Assembly: GCA_013397795.1 (NCBI GenBank)
Contig: VZTJ01000089.1
Coordinates: 821,200 to 885,199, forward strand
Source of the DNA: Orthonyx spaldingii
Lineage: Eukaryota > Chordata > Aves > Passeriformes > Orthonychidae
Direction: 5' to 3'
Length of the DNA stretch: 64,000 nucleotides
Part shown: positions 52,791 to 63,984 of the stretch, one piece after another
How the letters are laid out: every line of letters begins with the position of its first letter
Numbering within the stretch: position 1 is the stretch's first letter
Notes under the pieces: model-generated
Databases searched by the model: none
What the model was told of the DNA's origin: nothing
The model's input: the letters and a program-made list of their open reading frames with translations, nothing else
Position numbers and translations under genes: made by a program

Positions 52791-53749
52791 TGTATGCAGA
52801 GTTTCCTTCCTCTTCTTTATCCCTCTACCTGATGCCTGATGGCCTCCCATCCAGAGGGAACGTTTCTGGTGTGTCCTCCCTTTCTGTGGATTTCAGCCCA
52901 GCTCCCGTGGATGGGTGGCTGTGGCACAGTCAGTGCCGTGATGTGCAAACCCTGCTCTGCCACGTGTGCCCAGGGAAAGCTGAAAAGCTGAGGAGGAACT
53001 CGCAGAGGCAGCCTTACCTTTCGGGATTTCCCTGGTTGGCAGTTTGACCATTTCTTCACTCTCAGTTTCCCTCTTGTGCTTCGTCTTGTTCTACCCAGCT
53101 GTGAAGCCTTGCTGTTCAATCTGGACAATTCCTCTCTCAGCTTTTCCATGCCCTTCAAGGGCAGGAAGAACCAACACAGTGCTTATTTAATATCCAGGTA
53201 TCCACATCCTAGTGCAGCATTGGGATCCCTCTTGTGTCCCGGCTCCCTGGATCACGATGGATGAGCTGCACCAGGGCTAGAGCCCTGCCTGGCCATGAAG
53301 TGCATTTCAAACCCATTGCTATAAATGCCTCAGGCTCACCAGCCAGCCCTTAGTAGAGCACTCCTTTGTCTTCCAAGACCCAAGATGTCTGCAGGGAGAA
53401 TCTGACACTAATCCTTATGGAAAAATCATTGGATTTATAGGGATGAAGTCAATAGGCTTGGATGAAAATGGCTGTAAAACTCTAAGGAATGGAAAGGAGA
53501 AGCAAAGCCATGTTACGCAAGAGGCTTGCTTCAGCTGCAGGGTGAGTGGCCGTGTCCTCATCCCAAGCTTTGACACAAATTGTGCCTGAACTGCTCCTAG
53601 GATGAAGGATGGGAGACAAGCTCATGGCTAAGAACCTGAGGAGAAACAACAACGTGGAGAAGGCAGGGGTTGTGCAGGCTGGGTGAGTTCACTGGCTGAC
53701 ACCCAAATGCCAGATGAAGGACATGTGCATCCACTCCTGCTATTTAAAT
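52791..53749. other. Intergenic DNA between RFLNA and a retroelement relic
   Basis: No gene, RNA or repeat recognised. Short open frames on both strands have no family resemblance. Confidence 0.5.
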
Positions 53750-54160
53750 AAAACCATAAAATGTGAATGCTGTCCAATGAAGATTCCTGAGGTGGCAGCT
53801 AAATCCTCAGCAGCAAAAGCAGTATTAGATGCAGGATATGTGTTTTGGCAAGTGTGCTTAGATGAGCTAACCCTTAAGCTAGTGGCTTTTACTGTGCTAG
53901 TTGGATGTTGTAAATTTAAGCAGATGATGCTTGGTATTAGTTTTGCTCCTGGGATATTTCAGAGAGTAATTGCACATATCTCTGAGGGATTACAAGGTGC
54001 TGAAGTTATAATGGATGGACTTTGAATTTAAACTAGATGCCTTTGGGAAGAGAAGGAAAGGTTTAGGCTGGTTTTACAGACAGCAAGAATGCTGAGTATA
54101 AAATGCCAAAAGCCTCACCTAAAAGAATTTGCTGATTATGGGCAGCTACAAATTAAGTAA
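53750..54160 (+). mobile_element. Decayed Ty3/gypsy-type reverse transcriptase fragment
   Basis: From about 53,777 one plus frame reads through a recognisable LTR-retrotransposon RT. It has VLDAGYVFWQVCLDE (family pattern: LDA..GFWQ..LDE), then LGISFAPGIFQRV (family: FGI.SAP..FQR) and EGLQGAEVIMDGL. The last corresponds to the catalytic .(V/I)DD(L/I) site, with the second Asp replaced by Gly. The same frame continues past two stops (TGA 54,023, TAA 54,029) into ERFRLVLQTARMLSIKCQ, which matches the segment after the catalytic motif (..RL..VL.R.R...LK.NK). It ends at a stop at 54,158. No LTR, primer site, protease or integrase is seen. It is a non-functional fossil, of an age suggested by the missing Asp and the stops. 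Retroviral RT is less likely given the FWQ/FQR pattern. Confidence 0.72.
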
Positions 54161-54330
54161 TAATAAAACCCTACATGCTGGGATCCCTGTTCCACTCAAC
54201 AAAGCAGAGTTGTAAGGAAACAATAGATGCCTTCATCAAATTTCATTCCACAGCTATTTACAGTCAACAAACAATGGAAAGATTTGCCAGAGAAAGAGCC
54301 TTACCTGATCCTGGAGCAGTAAAAATGTCC
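54161..54330 (+). other. Possible further retroelement remnant
   Basis: The frame just after the RT relic reads SLFHSTKQSCKETIDAFIKF. This loosely resembles the Q..ETID.FI pattern of Ty3/gypsy Gag, but it lies 3' of RT, the wrong order for one intact element. If real, it implies a rearranged or second copy. The match is weak and ends by about 54,320. Confidence 0.25.
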
Positions 54331-54808
54331 CCCTGCTGCCAAACCATCGGTTCAAACTACCTTGGGCTGGGTCTCTGCTCTCCATCAGCAGATGGCAATG
54401 TCACAGCCTGGACCTGCAGAAGTGTCTTTGGAAGTTCCCGGCAATGCCAAGAAGCTGGAGGTTATATTGTCCTCAAAAATGTCATTAATCTGTTGCAACA
54501 CGAAGGAATCACCAGAAGCATGCCTGGAGTGATGGCCACCTGCAGAAACTGTGTCTCCTCTGCCACAGTACACTGAACTGTCACTTAATCCATCTCTGTG
54601 TGGAACAGATAAGGAATGGGAGACTGTCACAGCAGGTACATCTCTGTCCCCTGAGCGGCTGGCCCTGTGGCTCCACCACTGCCTCCCCCAGGAGCCCATC
54701 CAGGATGACTGAACCCCCTTAGGATGCTTTAGATACAGTTCTGTGACCTCCTCATGTCCTGTGTCACATGTTCAGTGCCTCAGGGGGCACCTTGTCTTCA
54801 GCAGTTGA

Positions 54809-54822
54809 GCCACCAGGGTGGC
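54809..54822. repeat. Short palindrome resembling a CTCF core
   Basis: GCCACC-AG-GGTGGC is a perfect 6-bp inverted repeat with a 2-base centre. It overlaps a CCACCAGGGTGGC string close to the CTCF core CCACCAGGGGGC but with an extra T. Binding is speculative. Confidence 0.35.
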
Positions 54823-56268
54823 AGGATGGTGACTTCCCAGGCTGGCACTGCCAGCTGCCCTCAGCAGTGTCTGCCCAGCCATGGGATGTGGACCTAGTGC
54901 TGGTTTCCATCCTGTTGCTTGGGGGAGCAATTCCCACCACGGATGCAGTCCCTGCAAATACTCCATGGCCTGGCAGGAATGTGGCTTGGCCATGTGGGTT
55001 TGCCACCATGCTGCCCATCCCCAGCTCTAAATCCCTGGTCTGGTGACACTGGAGAGGAGCAAGGACCTGCCCCAGGGCGGTGCATCTTCTGCCAAAGCAC
55101 TGAGTCCTTCCCCTGGCATCGTGCCCAGCCACAGCAGGGAAATTAATGCAGGAATGGCTTGTTCTCCAGTAGGACAAAGGGTCCTGGAATTGCTTTTTTG
55201 GGGTGTAAGGAGGAAGTTTTATGAGCTCTATTTTCTGCTTCTAATAATGATATTGGATCTAAACAGTTCCACGCCTTGGAGTCCAAGACAGATGGGGAGT
55301 TCACATCTACGAGGATGAAAATGCTCATCCTGCCAAGCCTTTGATTCTCGTCGTATCCTTCCTACCCTACAAACAGGCGGACAGCACATTTCTAGCATAA
55401 AAATATCCTCCTCTCCAGCTAACCACCTCCAGATTCCCTTCCTGAGCCTGTTCTGAGCCTGGTGATTAGACATTTCTATATACATAAACATTCAGATCAT
55501 CTCCCCGAGGTTCTTCCTGTCTCACAAGCAAATCCTGAGACCAGCGGCTATTTGCAGCTCCTTGAAATACAAATGGGATCAGGGCTCCTTCCAAGGTGGC
55601 TGCTGTGGTTGGGGCTCTCCATGCCCCTCCCCAGGGCTCCTGGGTGCACCCTCCTGTCACAGGACACCGAGATGCCCATCACCTCCTTCTCTGGAGACCA
55701 AACTGCTCCAAACACCCCGTGCCTGGCTGCTGTTGATGGTGCCAAGGGACTGTGTAGACTGGGAAACATTTTGGACTGGGAGGCAGCATGGGAGTGCCTG
55801 GGCACGTGCACACTTGCAGAGGGAGGGTGCAAAACCACGCCAGAACCCACACAACGCTGTGGAGGAATGAACAACAGGCACACACGTGTGTGCAAACTGC
55901 ATTCTCTGTGATGGAGGATTGTAGAAACATTACCTTCCCCTGGGGCTTTGCAGTGAAATAACCTGATTATTCATGAACCAGCCAGAATCATCAATCCCTC
56001 ATTTATCATTTTCAACATAAATAATAAGGGCAAGAGAGGAACACACCAGCAATAAACTAGTTGTAGATGTAGTGTTGAAATCTGCCCGTATCCTTTAAAT
56101 ATGCCCCTCTTACTGATAACTAACAGGGCTCCAGCCGACTCCTCGCCTGATTCCTGAGCGTTGGATTACAAAGGACACAAGCCAACACTCAGCTTTATGC
56201 GAGTGAAAGTCCATTTGGCGCTTGCGTGGGCGGCCAGCTAGGAAATGGCAGCAAATTTTAAAAAAACA

Positions 56269-56289
56269 CATTTGTCTTGCTGACAAATG
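56269..56289. repeat. Perfect 8-bp inverted repeat with two E-boxes
   Basis: CATTTGTC (56,269-56,276) and GACAAATG (56,282-56,289) flank a 5-base loop. Each arm contains a CANNTG E-box (CATTTG/CAAATG), giving a symmetric pair on opposite strands. Confidence 0.75.
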
Positions 56290-57606
56290 CCTCCAGGAAA
56301 TAAAAGCCTTTGTATTCTTCTTTGACCTCTTCCACTCACAGATGGGTTTTGCTGTGCTTCCGACAGCGATTTTTTTTTAGCGCCTGCACTTCCAGGATAT
56401 TCATTTTATCTGCTGACGAGCATGGCTCGGAGAGGCCACGATGCACACCACATTATGGGCCTGCTGTGGCCAAGGAGGATGGCCTTGGAGAGGCAGAGCT
56501 GGGGTTTTAACTTCAGGTCCAGCTGCTAATGAGGTGTTTTGGGATGGCAGCATCTCTTGGTGCATCCCTGGCTGGTTGAGCACTGGCGTTACCCTGAGAT
56601 ACACATTGACCCAGAGGGAGAGCACCCAGAGCCACGCAGGTCCCTCACTTGTATCTGGGAGAGGAGTTGAGCATCCTTCCAGCTCTAGTCTGAGCCTGTT
56701 TTCCAAGTGGAGTGAAGGTGGAGTGGAGCAGGGGATGGTGGAGCAGCCGCTGAGGCTCGGGGTGCTTTGCTGAGCACAGCTCTGCTCTGCCTCCAGCTCT
56801 GCCCTGAACTCTGCAGACGGGGCCCTTTCTGAGTCCTCTGGGACTTGTTCTGGCAGCGCCAGCCCCGTGTGTGAGCCCGGCCGTGGCTGAGGCACACTCT
56901 TAATGAGCCACGTGTTCCCAAGGCCTCCAGGCTTGGCACGGGCCGGCAGGGACCCTCTGGAGTCCGGCTCTGTTAATGGGCAGCCCAGCTCAGCACTTTC
57001 TGGGAAAGCTTCCTTTGCCCTCCCCCTGCCATTCGCTTCACTCCTCCGAGGGTCTCTCCTCTACGTGCACTCTGAAAGCAGCGGGGAGGGAAATCACTGT
57101 GTGTTTAAACACTGCCTAATGGTGAAAAATAACATCTGGAGAGCAGCCTTGCCCCTCACAGAGAGTCCTCCACCTCCACGTCTCCCAACAGGGAGCAGTT
57201 CCAGAAGGAACCCATCAGCCCAGCACTGGGACCAGCTCTCCCTGTGGGTGCCATCGGCTTGGGGACAGTGGCCACTGACCAGGGGACAGCAGGTTCCCAA
57301 GAGCCCTGGAGAAGTGGGTGGCTGGCTAAAGCCACACTCACTGCTGGGAGATTTTAGAGAGGGGAGTTTTCAACTCAGCAAGGCGTGACCCCTTGCCCAT
57401 GCCTGTGCCTCCCATGCTGGCCCATCTCTCCCGTTCCCCCAGGAAACGGGCACAGCAGAAACCTGCTTCATGCGAGCCTGTTTCCACAGAGGTTCTTCCA
57501 GCCAACATTAACACACTCTGCTTTACTTCCCAGCATGGCCCGGGGCAGAAAGCAACATCTGAACCTAATAAAAAGGCTGCCCTCCCCCTCAAAGAGACCC
57601 AAGAAC

Positions 57607-57648
57607 AACCTCTGCTATTTGGTTTCCAACCTCTGCTGTTTGGTTTCT
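57607..57648. repeat. 21-bp tandem duplication
   Basis: Two adjacent units start AACCTCTGCT and end TTTGGTTTC(C/T), differing at two positions. The low divergence indicates a recent local duplication. Confidence 0.85.
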
Positions 57649-60334
57649 CCTTCACCAGTGGACGGAGGAGGCAGCTCCAGCTCAGGGGTTCTGACTGGCC
57701 TGAAGGGAAGCAGGAAGTTCTGGCAGCCCATGGAGACTGGTAGCTTAAAAATTAGTCCAATGGGATGGAGTTAGATGGGTTTCAGTGCTAAGGAGCCAGT
57801 TGTGACTTCTCATTGGGGTGTGGAGTTGGGGTATAAGGACTTGTTCTTCCCTTGAACAGAGTGGTGCTCTTTTTCAGTTCCAAAACCATGAAAGCTGGAG
57901 ATGGCTCTAAGCCAAGGCCCAGGGCTAACATCACCATGGGGGAAAGCTCTGCTTTGGTCCAACTGGAATGCAGATCCAGACCTGGCACCCATCTTCAGGC
58001 ACACACCGACCGGGTTCCTCACACCTGACCTCTGGCAGCTGCTTCACTTTCTGGAAAGGGCTCAGGACAAAAACAGCAGCAGAAAATACTCCTGGGTCTT
58101 GGGCAGAGCTGGATCAGGATTTCACAGCTGAAGTCTGGACTTCAGCAAACAAACACCCGAGTCAGTGGAGTCCAAACCTCTTCAGAATCCCTGTCTCACT
58201 GGAGCTGGTTTGGGCCCCATCAGGCCGCACCTGCTGACAGCTGCGCTGAGCAGTTTGAGGAACGCAGTGAATTAGGATGGAGTGTCTTGGACAGCAACCT
58301 CCTGGATGGTGCTGCTCAGCTTTTTGCTCTTCGTGAAACCTTTCCTTCCTCCTGTGCCATTGCAGGCAGGGGAGGAACCCTCAGAAGCTCCTGGTGCTGC
58401 CCCTCTCCCACAGGCACCACGTTTTCCACAAATACTGACCTGCAGCCCTAAGGGACAACTGCCCATGGGTGAGACCTCAAAACAACCTCCCCAGGGCTCC
58501 TGCTGGCTCCATGGGTTTCCTCAGCATCTGCTCAGGAGCACCAGGGCTGCCATGGCAATTAATAATGACTCATCTAGATGCACCATCATTACCATGGCCA
58601 GTGTGGTCAGCGTCTCTTATGCCTGACCTTACCTCAGCAAGCACTGCAACAGTTTTCTCCAAGCTGAACATGCATCTATTCATCAAAGAGATTGCACATG
58701 ACTAATACATATGAAAAGAAGTCAGGGAGCAGCAAAAATTTCTGGACCAAGATCAGTCTTTACTGACAACTGCTGATTTTCCTAAGCAAAAGTACCCTGC
58801 AGAGTTTAAAACAGCATCCGACTTCAAAGCAGAGAGCTCTCCAGATGGAGCTTACCACCCCTGCAACACCCTGTGCTTCGTCAGGTTCCATGCATTTACA
58901 GAGGGACAGTGGGATTATTTCCAAAGAAGGGAAACACACCGGCCTCTTCAAACCCAGGGGCACCACGGGCAGTCCTTTCTGCCTGGTCTCCTTTTACAAG
59001 GGCCAGCAAGAGGAAAGCCTCACCTGGCAGCTGTGTCTGCAGCTGAGATGAACGCGGTCCCTCCTTGGTGGGATCCAGACACCCTCCCACACTGGAGAGC
59101 AGGATCCAGAAAGTGCTGTGTTTGCAGCACAAGGATTTCACCTTTCAACCCTCTTTCCGCAGATTTCCAGTCCAGGGCATGCAGGCAGATGCTGTGCATT
59201 TCACAGGGGTGGCTTTGGTCACCCTGGTGCCACCATGGGAAGGGACCTGCAGCCCTGCAGGGTCTGGCAATGTCCCATGTGCTGGTGGCTGCCCAGGCTT
59301 CACCTCCCCAAGCCCCCCTGCATCCCTGTTAGGGGATTTCTCCACAGCTGGAGAACTGTGCATCCATGATTTCATTTCAGGAGGATTTCTGCAAAGCTGG
59401 CTGGTTTGTTGGTTGGTTGGTTTGCTCGTGCTGCAGGCCCCCAGCCCCTCTGAGCACTTGCCCTTCAGTAAAGCCAACACCAATCTCGGATCACTCCAGA
59501 TACAACTGCTCCAACCTCCCGTCGGTGCCCAGTGATTTATTACCACTCCGCTGCCTGGAGTCCTGACAAACACTTTTTGGTAATTGCAGGAGGCCAAAAA
59601 ATGAGAGGATAAATAAACCTGACAATTAATTCAGCTGTTACTCACACACGCACGTAGTGACACTCACTCATTCCCGTCTCTTACGAACCCAGTTCTTCCC
59701 AGATGGCACAAAAGCCAGGCAGAGCTCAGCCAGCCTGGACACCTCTGCCTCTGCCCAACACCCTCCAGGGTCCCAGCGCTGATAAGAGCCAGGCATCCCA
59801 CCAAAAGCTGCTCTATTTTCCTTCCAAGTTACTCGCCAGCCTAGCCCGTCTCATCTCCTGCCAAGATCAGCTCTTTAGCCCTCTGCATCATTATCACAGG
59901 GCAGATATAATTTCACGGCAAATCACAAGAACTGATGAATGACTGTTTGGATTGCAATTGTCAGGAGAGTATAAAATGCTTCCTGCTGTGCAGAGCCCAG
60001 GAACAGTTACCAGCTCTCCTGGCCAAAGGCTCAGCTGGGGAGCCCCAGCTCTGCCGGGGCTGGTGTGTGAGGGCTGTGGGCCACCACCATGGGAGGACAC
60101 AGGGCTGGGTGCTGTCAGCACAGGGGCAGGATATTCTGGTGTGATTTGTACTCTTTTTAAAAAAAAAAATCTTGCCCTGCTCATTGCTGGGTACCTCAAC
60201 TGCACCCCACTCCCCTTCATTACCTGCAGGCTTGGGAAGGTGCTGGCACCCAATGCAGTGTCCTGGGGTGCACAAGGACAGCCCCCACCTCGTGCCCTTT
60301 TCTCCCTGCTCTTGTCACTCAACCTGGCCTAGCT

Positions 60335-60349
60335 AAAAAAAAAAAAAAA
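60335..60349. repeat. A15 homopolymer
   Basis: Fifteen consecutive A followed by TAAAA. No retroposed body is recognisable upstream of it. Confidence 0.85.
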
Positions 60350-61831
60350 TAAAATCACATTCTTGTTTTATTTCTTCCCAAAAGAAAAAAATTTCTCTAA
60401 TCCAGACTAAGCACTGAATCATCACAGAAGGTCACAAAGCTCCTGCACCTTCTCACAGTCTGTCCAGGGCAAAGGCATCAGGGATGTCTTTTATCTTCCC
60501 TTTCCCCTCAAAAACCTGTCTGCCACCCAAAATGTGAGTGAGTCTGGATTGCTAACATCTTTTTATTGCTGGTTTTCATAGCCATCTGCTTTTGTCCCAT
60601 TTCATTTTCATCTCTTTATGTAAGGGCTTTGCAAGTAGACCTAAAGTTTTCCATCATTAAATTCTAACTGTTGGCCTTGAATTTAGAGTTTTCCCACCTT
60701 CTGTTTCTTCAGCATCAGTGTGAATTATTGACCAGGGAGATGACTGTCAGCCCTTGTCAGCATTTAAACCCTGATGTGAGAGGTTGAACAGCCCGGCTCC
60801 TGTTTGTACTGATTATTAACTTACTCTAATTGCCTTCAGAGTGGCAAAAGCCTTTCCATGAAGGCTTTTGAACGAAATCACTGGTCTCAAGAGATCTCCA
60901 GGCTGAATTTTAAGAGCCAGCAGTATCTGCCTAGTGCATGGCCATGGCAGCCAGTTGCTGGAGGAGTGCATGGAGACTGGAGGGGGCAGATGTGGCCAGT
61001 GTGGGTAGATACCTGGAGAGATTTCAGAAGGTGTCTCAGCAATCCGGATGATCAAGGGTGAATCTCAGCAGCATGGAGAAAAAACCTTTTGGATATCCCC
61101 TGGGCAGAGAAACCAGTCAGGCAGCACTGGCAGAAGGCAGGGATACACCCCTGGCTGAAATGCTCACTGCTGTGCTCAGGAAAACATCATTTGTGTAAAA
61201 TCCATTTCTGAGCCCCAGGAAAGGCAGCAGAAGGCCCCAAACCCACCTAACAGCCATTCAACGGACTAAATTCCATACAGTCACCAACGAGTCCTCATGC
61301 ACAGCCATCCCCCTCGGCTCAGTGACCCCCCACTCATCGCTCCCCACCTCTCACACACCCCAGCAGCGGGAAGAGCTCCCCAGCCTGTGGCATCACTGTG
61401 GGAGGGGGACCTGGGGACTCCCAGCTGAAGTCAACCACACCCCACGGGACAGGTGTTGGATGTAAAGCAATTTAGACCCACCAAGAGATACCAGGGCTTC
61501 TGTTTCACTTCTTAATTCGGTAGTGGCTCATTAGCCTTCCCAAAAGTTTCCTGCAGCCCTGGGTCAATGAGACAAGGGTCTTAGGGGTGCTCAGTGTGCC
61601 CTCGGGGCACACGGACAAACACCTGCTGCCACCACCCCTTGGTCCCCTCAGCCCATTTTACCTTGGACACCCCATCAATGCCAGCGCAGGGTCCCTTAAC
61701 CCTCCCACCCCCTCGCCTGCAGCCGCCTCAGCTGCCCCGTGAGCAGCTCGTCCTGGCCGGGCTCACACACCCACACAGGCAGGATTTCTGCTGCCAAATA
61801 AGCTTTGGGTTTGGTTGGTTTGTTTGCTTTT

Positions 61832-61837
61832 TTTATT
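61832..61837 (-). terminator. Distal minus-strand poly(A) signal
   Basis: AATAAA on the minus strand (TTTATT on plus). About 50-75 bases downstream on the minus strand comes a GU-rich run (CTGTGTGGGTGTGTGAG, plus 61,760-61,780), the usual downstream element for cleavage. Confidence 0.5.
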
Positions 61838-63721
61838 ATTTAACCAGCACGGCAGTGGTCGCACACTGTCCCCCACCGCTCGCTGGCGGCCACGCCGAGC
61901 ACAGCAACAGTGAACAAAGCCGGCACCTTCAGCAAAGAACCCCGTCCCCTCTGGAGCAAGCTGTGGGGTTATTTACACCTGGTGGTCTCGGCACAGCCCC
62001 GGCTGTCGGACACGTCCCTCCACACAGCTGTGCACAGGCTGGGCACGCACACAGAGATCCCTCCCCCGGTACAGTTCCAGCGATAAATTGTCCAGTGATT
62101 TGTTTGCGTTTGTACAAGTTACAAAGTTGGCGAACACGAAGTTTAAACTCGGGGTTTTGGAATAGTTTAATGTGAGTTTCTCCTGGGTTGCACAAGCGCA
62201 GCCGGCAGCACTAGGAGGTGGTGTCGGACCCTGCCGTGAGATTTTGGGGTGCTTGGAGGTGCCCCCGTGGGGAGAGCGAGGGCCAGAGGGGGAACACCAC
62301 AACCTACAGGAGCAGCAGCTCCTCCCTTCCCAAAACCACACTCCCCGAGGCCAGGTCTGAGCAGGTAAAGCGGGGCCATCCCTCCGCAGCCTCCCAGGTC
62401 CAGGGGGAATCCCCACCCAGCCGCTCTGGCCTCCTGTCCACACACTGCCAGCTCATTGGTTTGACACTCATTAATTAACCCGCAGCTCCTTGCTCCTGCA
62501 CCACAGCAAGGGGCTCAGAACTCCCCAGTGGGAGCTGCTGCTGCTCTGTGTGCTCCCCCAGAGTCCCTCCATCCCTGTCCCCGCTGCTGCCAGGGTCAGG
62601 CAGCTCCAGGAGGGTCTGCGTGGGGATGGGGGGTGTGTGGGGAGACCCAACAATGGAGACACGGCAAGGCAGAGAGTGCCAGAACCAAGCAGTGGTGGCC
62701 AAGTGTGGGCTGAGCTGTCAGCAAGAGGGGCTCCCCAACAGCAGGATCCCCCTGGAGCAAAACCTCCCTGTCCTGGCCTCAGCCTCCTGCATTCCACGGC
62801 TGCTCCCCCAGCCCAGGGCAGGCGGGATGGGGGAGCACAGCCAGAGCCTGAGCTCCTGCACAGCAGCAATGTCACGTTCCTCCATTCAGGAACAACCCCA
62901 AAGGATCCCACTGAGCAGGGGGTGAGGCTGCTGGAGCCCTGCAGCACCTCGGTGTCACCAGTGTCTCCACAGCACCGTCCCCTCCTGCACACACTGCCCT
63001 GCCCAGCAGCTGGGGGGTGACATCTGCCCAACCATCCACCCAGCAGCACTGATTCCCAAACCCCAAAAGGGCTGAAATAATCTCACAAACGCCTCAGAGC
63101 TCTCCTGCCACGCTCACGGCACAGCCTCAGGTATTGCTGTGCTTTGGGTCCTGGCCAGCCCCAGCCCCTCAGCTTGCACACACAGGAACAGTGGAAGTGA
63201 GAGGAGAGGAGAACCGTGGCTCCGGGGTTGGCACTGAAGGGCGGGACAGGCTCTTCTCTCTCCATCCCACTGCTCTGGGTGCTGGCCGTGCTGCTGGGGA
63301 ATGCTGCCCGCGGCTAACAGGGAGTGCAACCCACCCCTGCCCCAGCTGGGGCGGAGAGAAGGTGGCTCTGCAGCTCCTGCCTGGAGCCCGTGGCCCTTCC
63401 TGAAGTCCCAACACGCGGCTGCAGGGTTGGCACGGGGTGCCCACACGGTGAGGGACCCGGATGCCACCCCAGTCCCTCCATCCCTGACGTCCTGCAGCAC
63501 CACTGGTGAGAGAGAGCAGCTGCGGCAAAGCCCCACAGGCAGCAGCTCCATCGCCCTTCTCTCACCCCTCTGGCCACGTCCCAGCCCTCGCTGGGTCACT
63601 GGCAGGGTCAGTGATGCCACCCTGCCCGCTCCGCAGCCACCTTCCAGTGGCACCTGGCGCCTTCCTGGACATCTGCAGACACCAAGCAGCACACAGTATT
63701 GCTACTGTGCCAAGTGGGAAC

Positions 63722-63727
63722 TTTATT
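63722..63727 (-). terminator. Proximal minus-strand poly(A) signal
   Basis: AATAAA on the minus strand. About 25-45 bases downstream is TGTGTGCTGCTTGGTGTCTG, a strong GU-rich downstream element. Cleavage is expected near 63,700-63,708. Confidence 0.6.
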
Positions 63728-63762
63728 CTTTCTTGTGGTTGGGTTGGTTTTTTTTTTTTCCG

Positions 63763-63951
63763 CTATTTTTTCCGAATCAGTTTAGGAGGCGCCTTTGAAG
63801 ATGGGTCAGATTTGGATAATTCTTTTTTTCCCAGCAAAATCTGCAACATTTTAATAACGTTTTGCCCAGACATCAGCTCTGTGAGTTTGTACAGCTCAGA
63901 GCCACGGAGACACCAGCAGCAATAACCTGGGAACGGAAAGACTTTCCACAT
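63763..63951 (-). other. 62-codon open frame beside the proximal poly(A) site, coding status unclear
   Basis: A minus frame of 62 codons ends in TAG at 63,763, about 35 bases before the proximal poly(A) signal. Its C-terminal part is Lys/Ser/Pro-rich (SKAPPKLIRKK). A CAG|G that could act as a splice acceptor lies inside it (about 63,927-63,930). I recognise no protein. It may be the last exon of an unknown gene, but the T-rich upstream flank and the nearness to the poly(A) site fit untranslated sequence better. Confidence 0.25.
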
Positions 63952-63984
63952 CGCTTGTGCATTGTCTCGGATTTTTTTTTCTTT

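Larger units (their letters stand above)
54331..61814. other. Intergenic DNA between convergent genes
   Basis: No exon was recognised on either strand. The stretches 54,780-55,150 and 56,700-57,400 are GC-richer and carry many overlapping chance open frames. The stretch 55,930-56,300 is AT-rich, has octamer-like ATTATTCATGA and an E-box inverted repeat, and looks like a conserved noncoding element by texture only. Poly-A runs occur near 60,160 and 60,335-60,349. Confidence 0.5.

Noticed and set aside
55462..55911. 149-codon plus-strand frame with several overlapping frames on both strands
   Set aside because: GC-rich sequence opens many frames at once. No conserved motif is visible.
62471..63692. 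Two 192-codon minus-strand frames that might have been NCOR2 coding exons
   Set aside because: Composition is Gly/Cys/Ser/Arg-rich without any corepressor domain or the expected NCOR C-terminal acidic ending. The codons look like GC-rich noncoding DNA.
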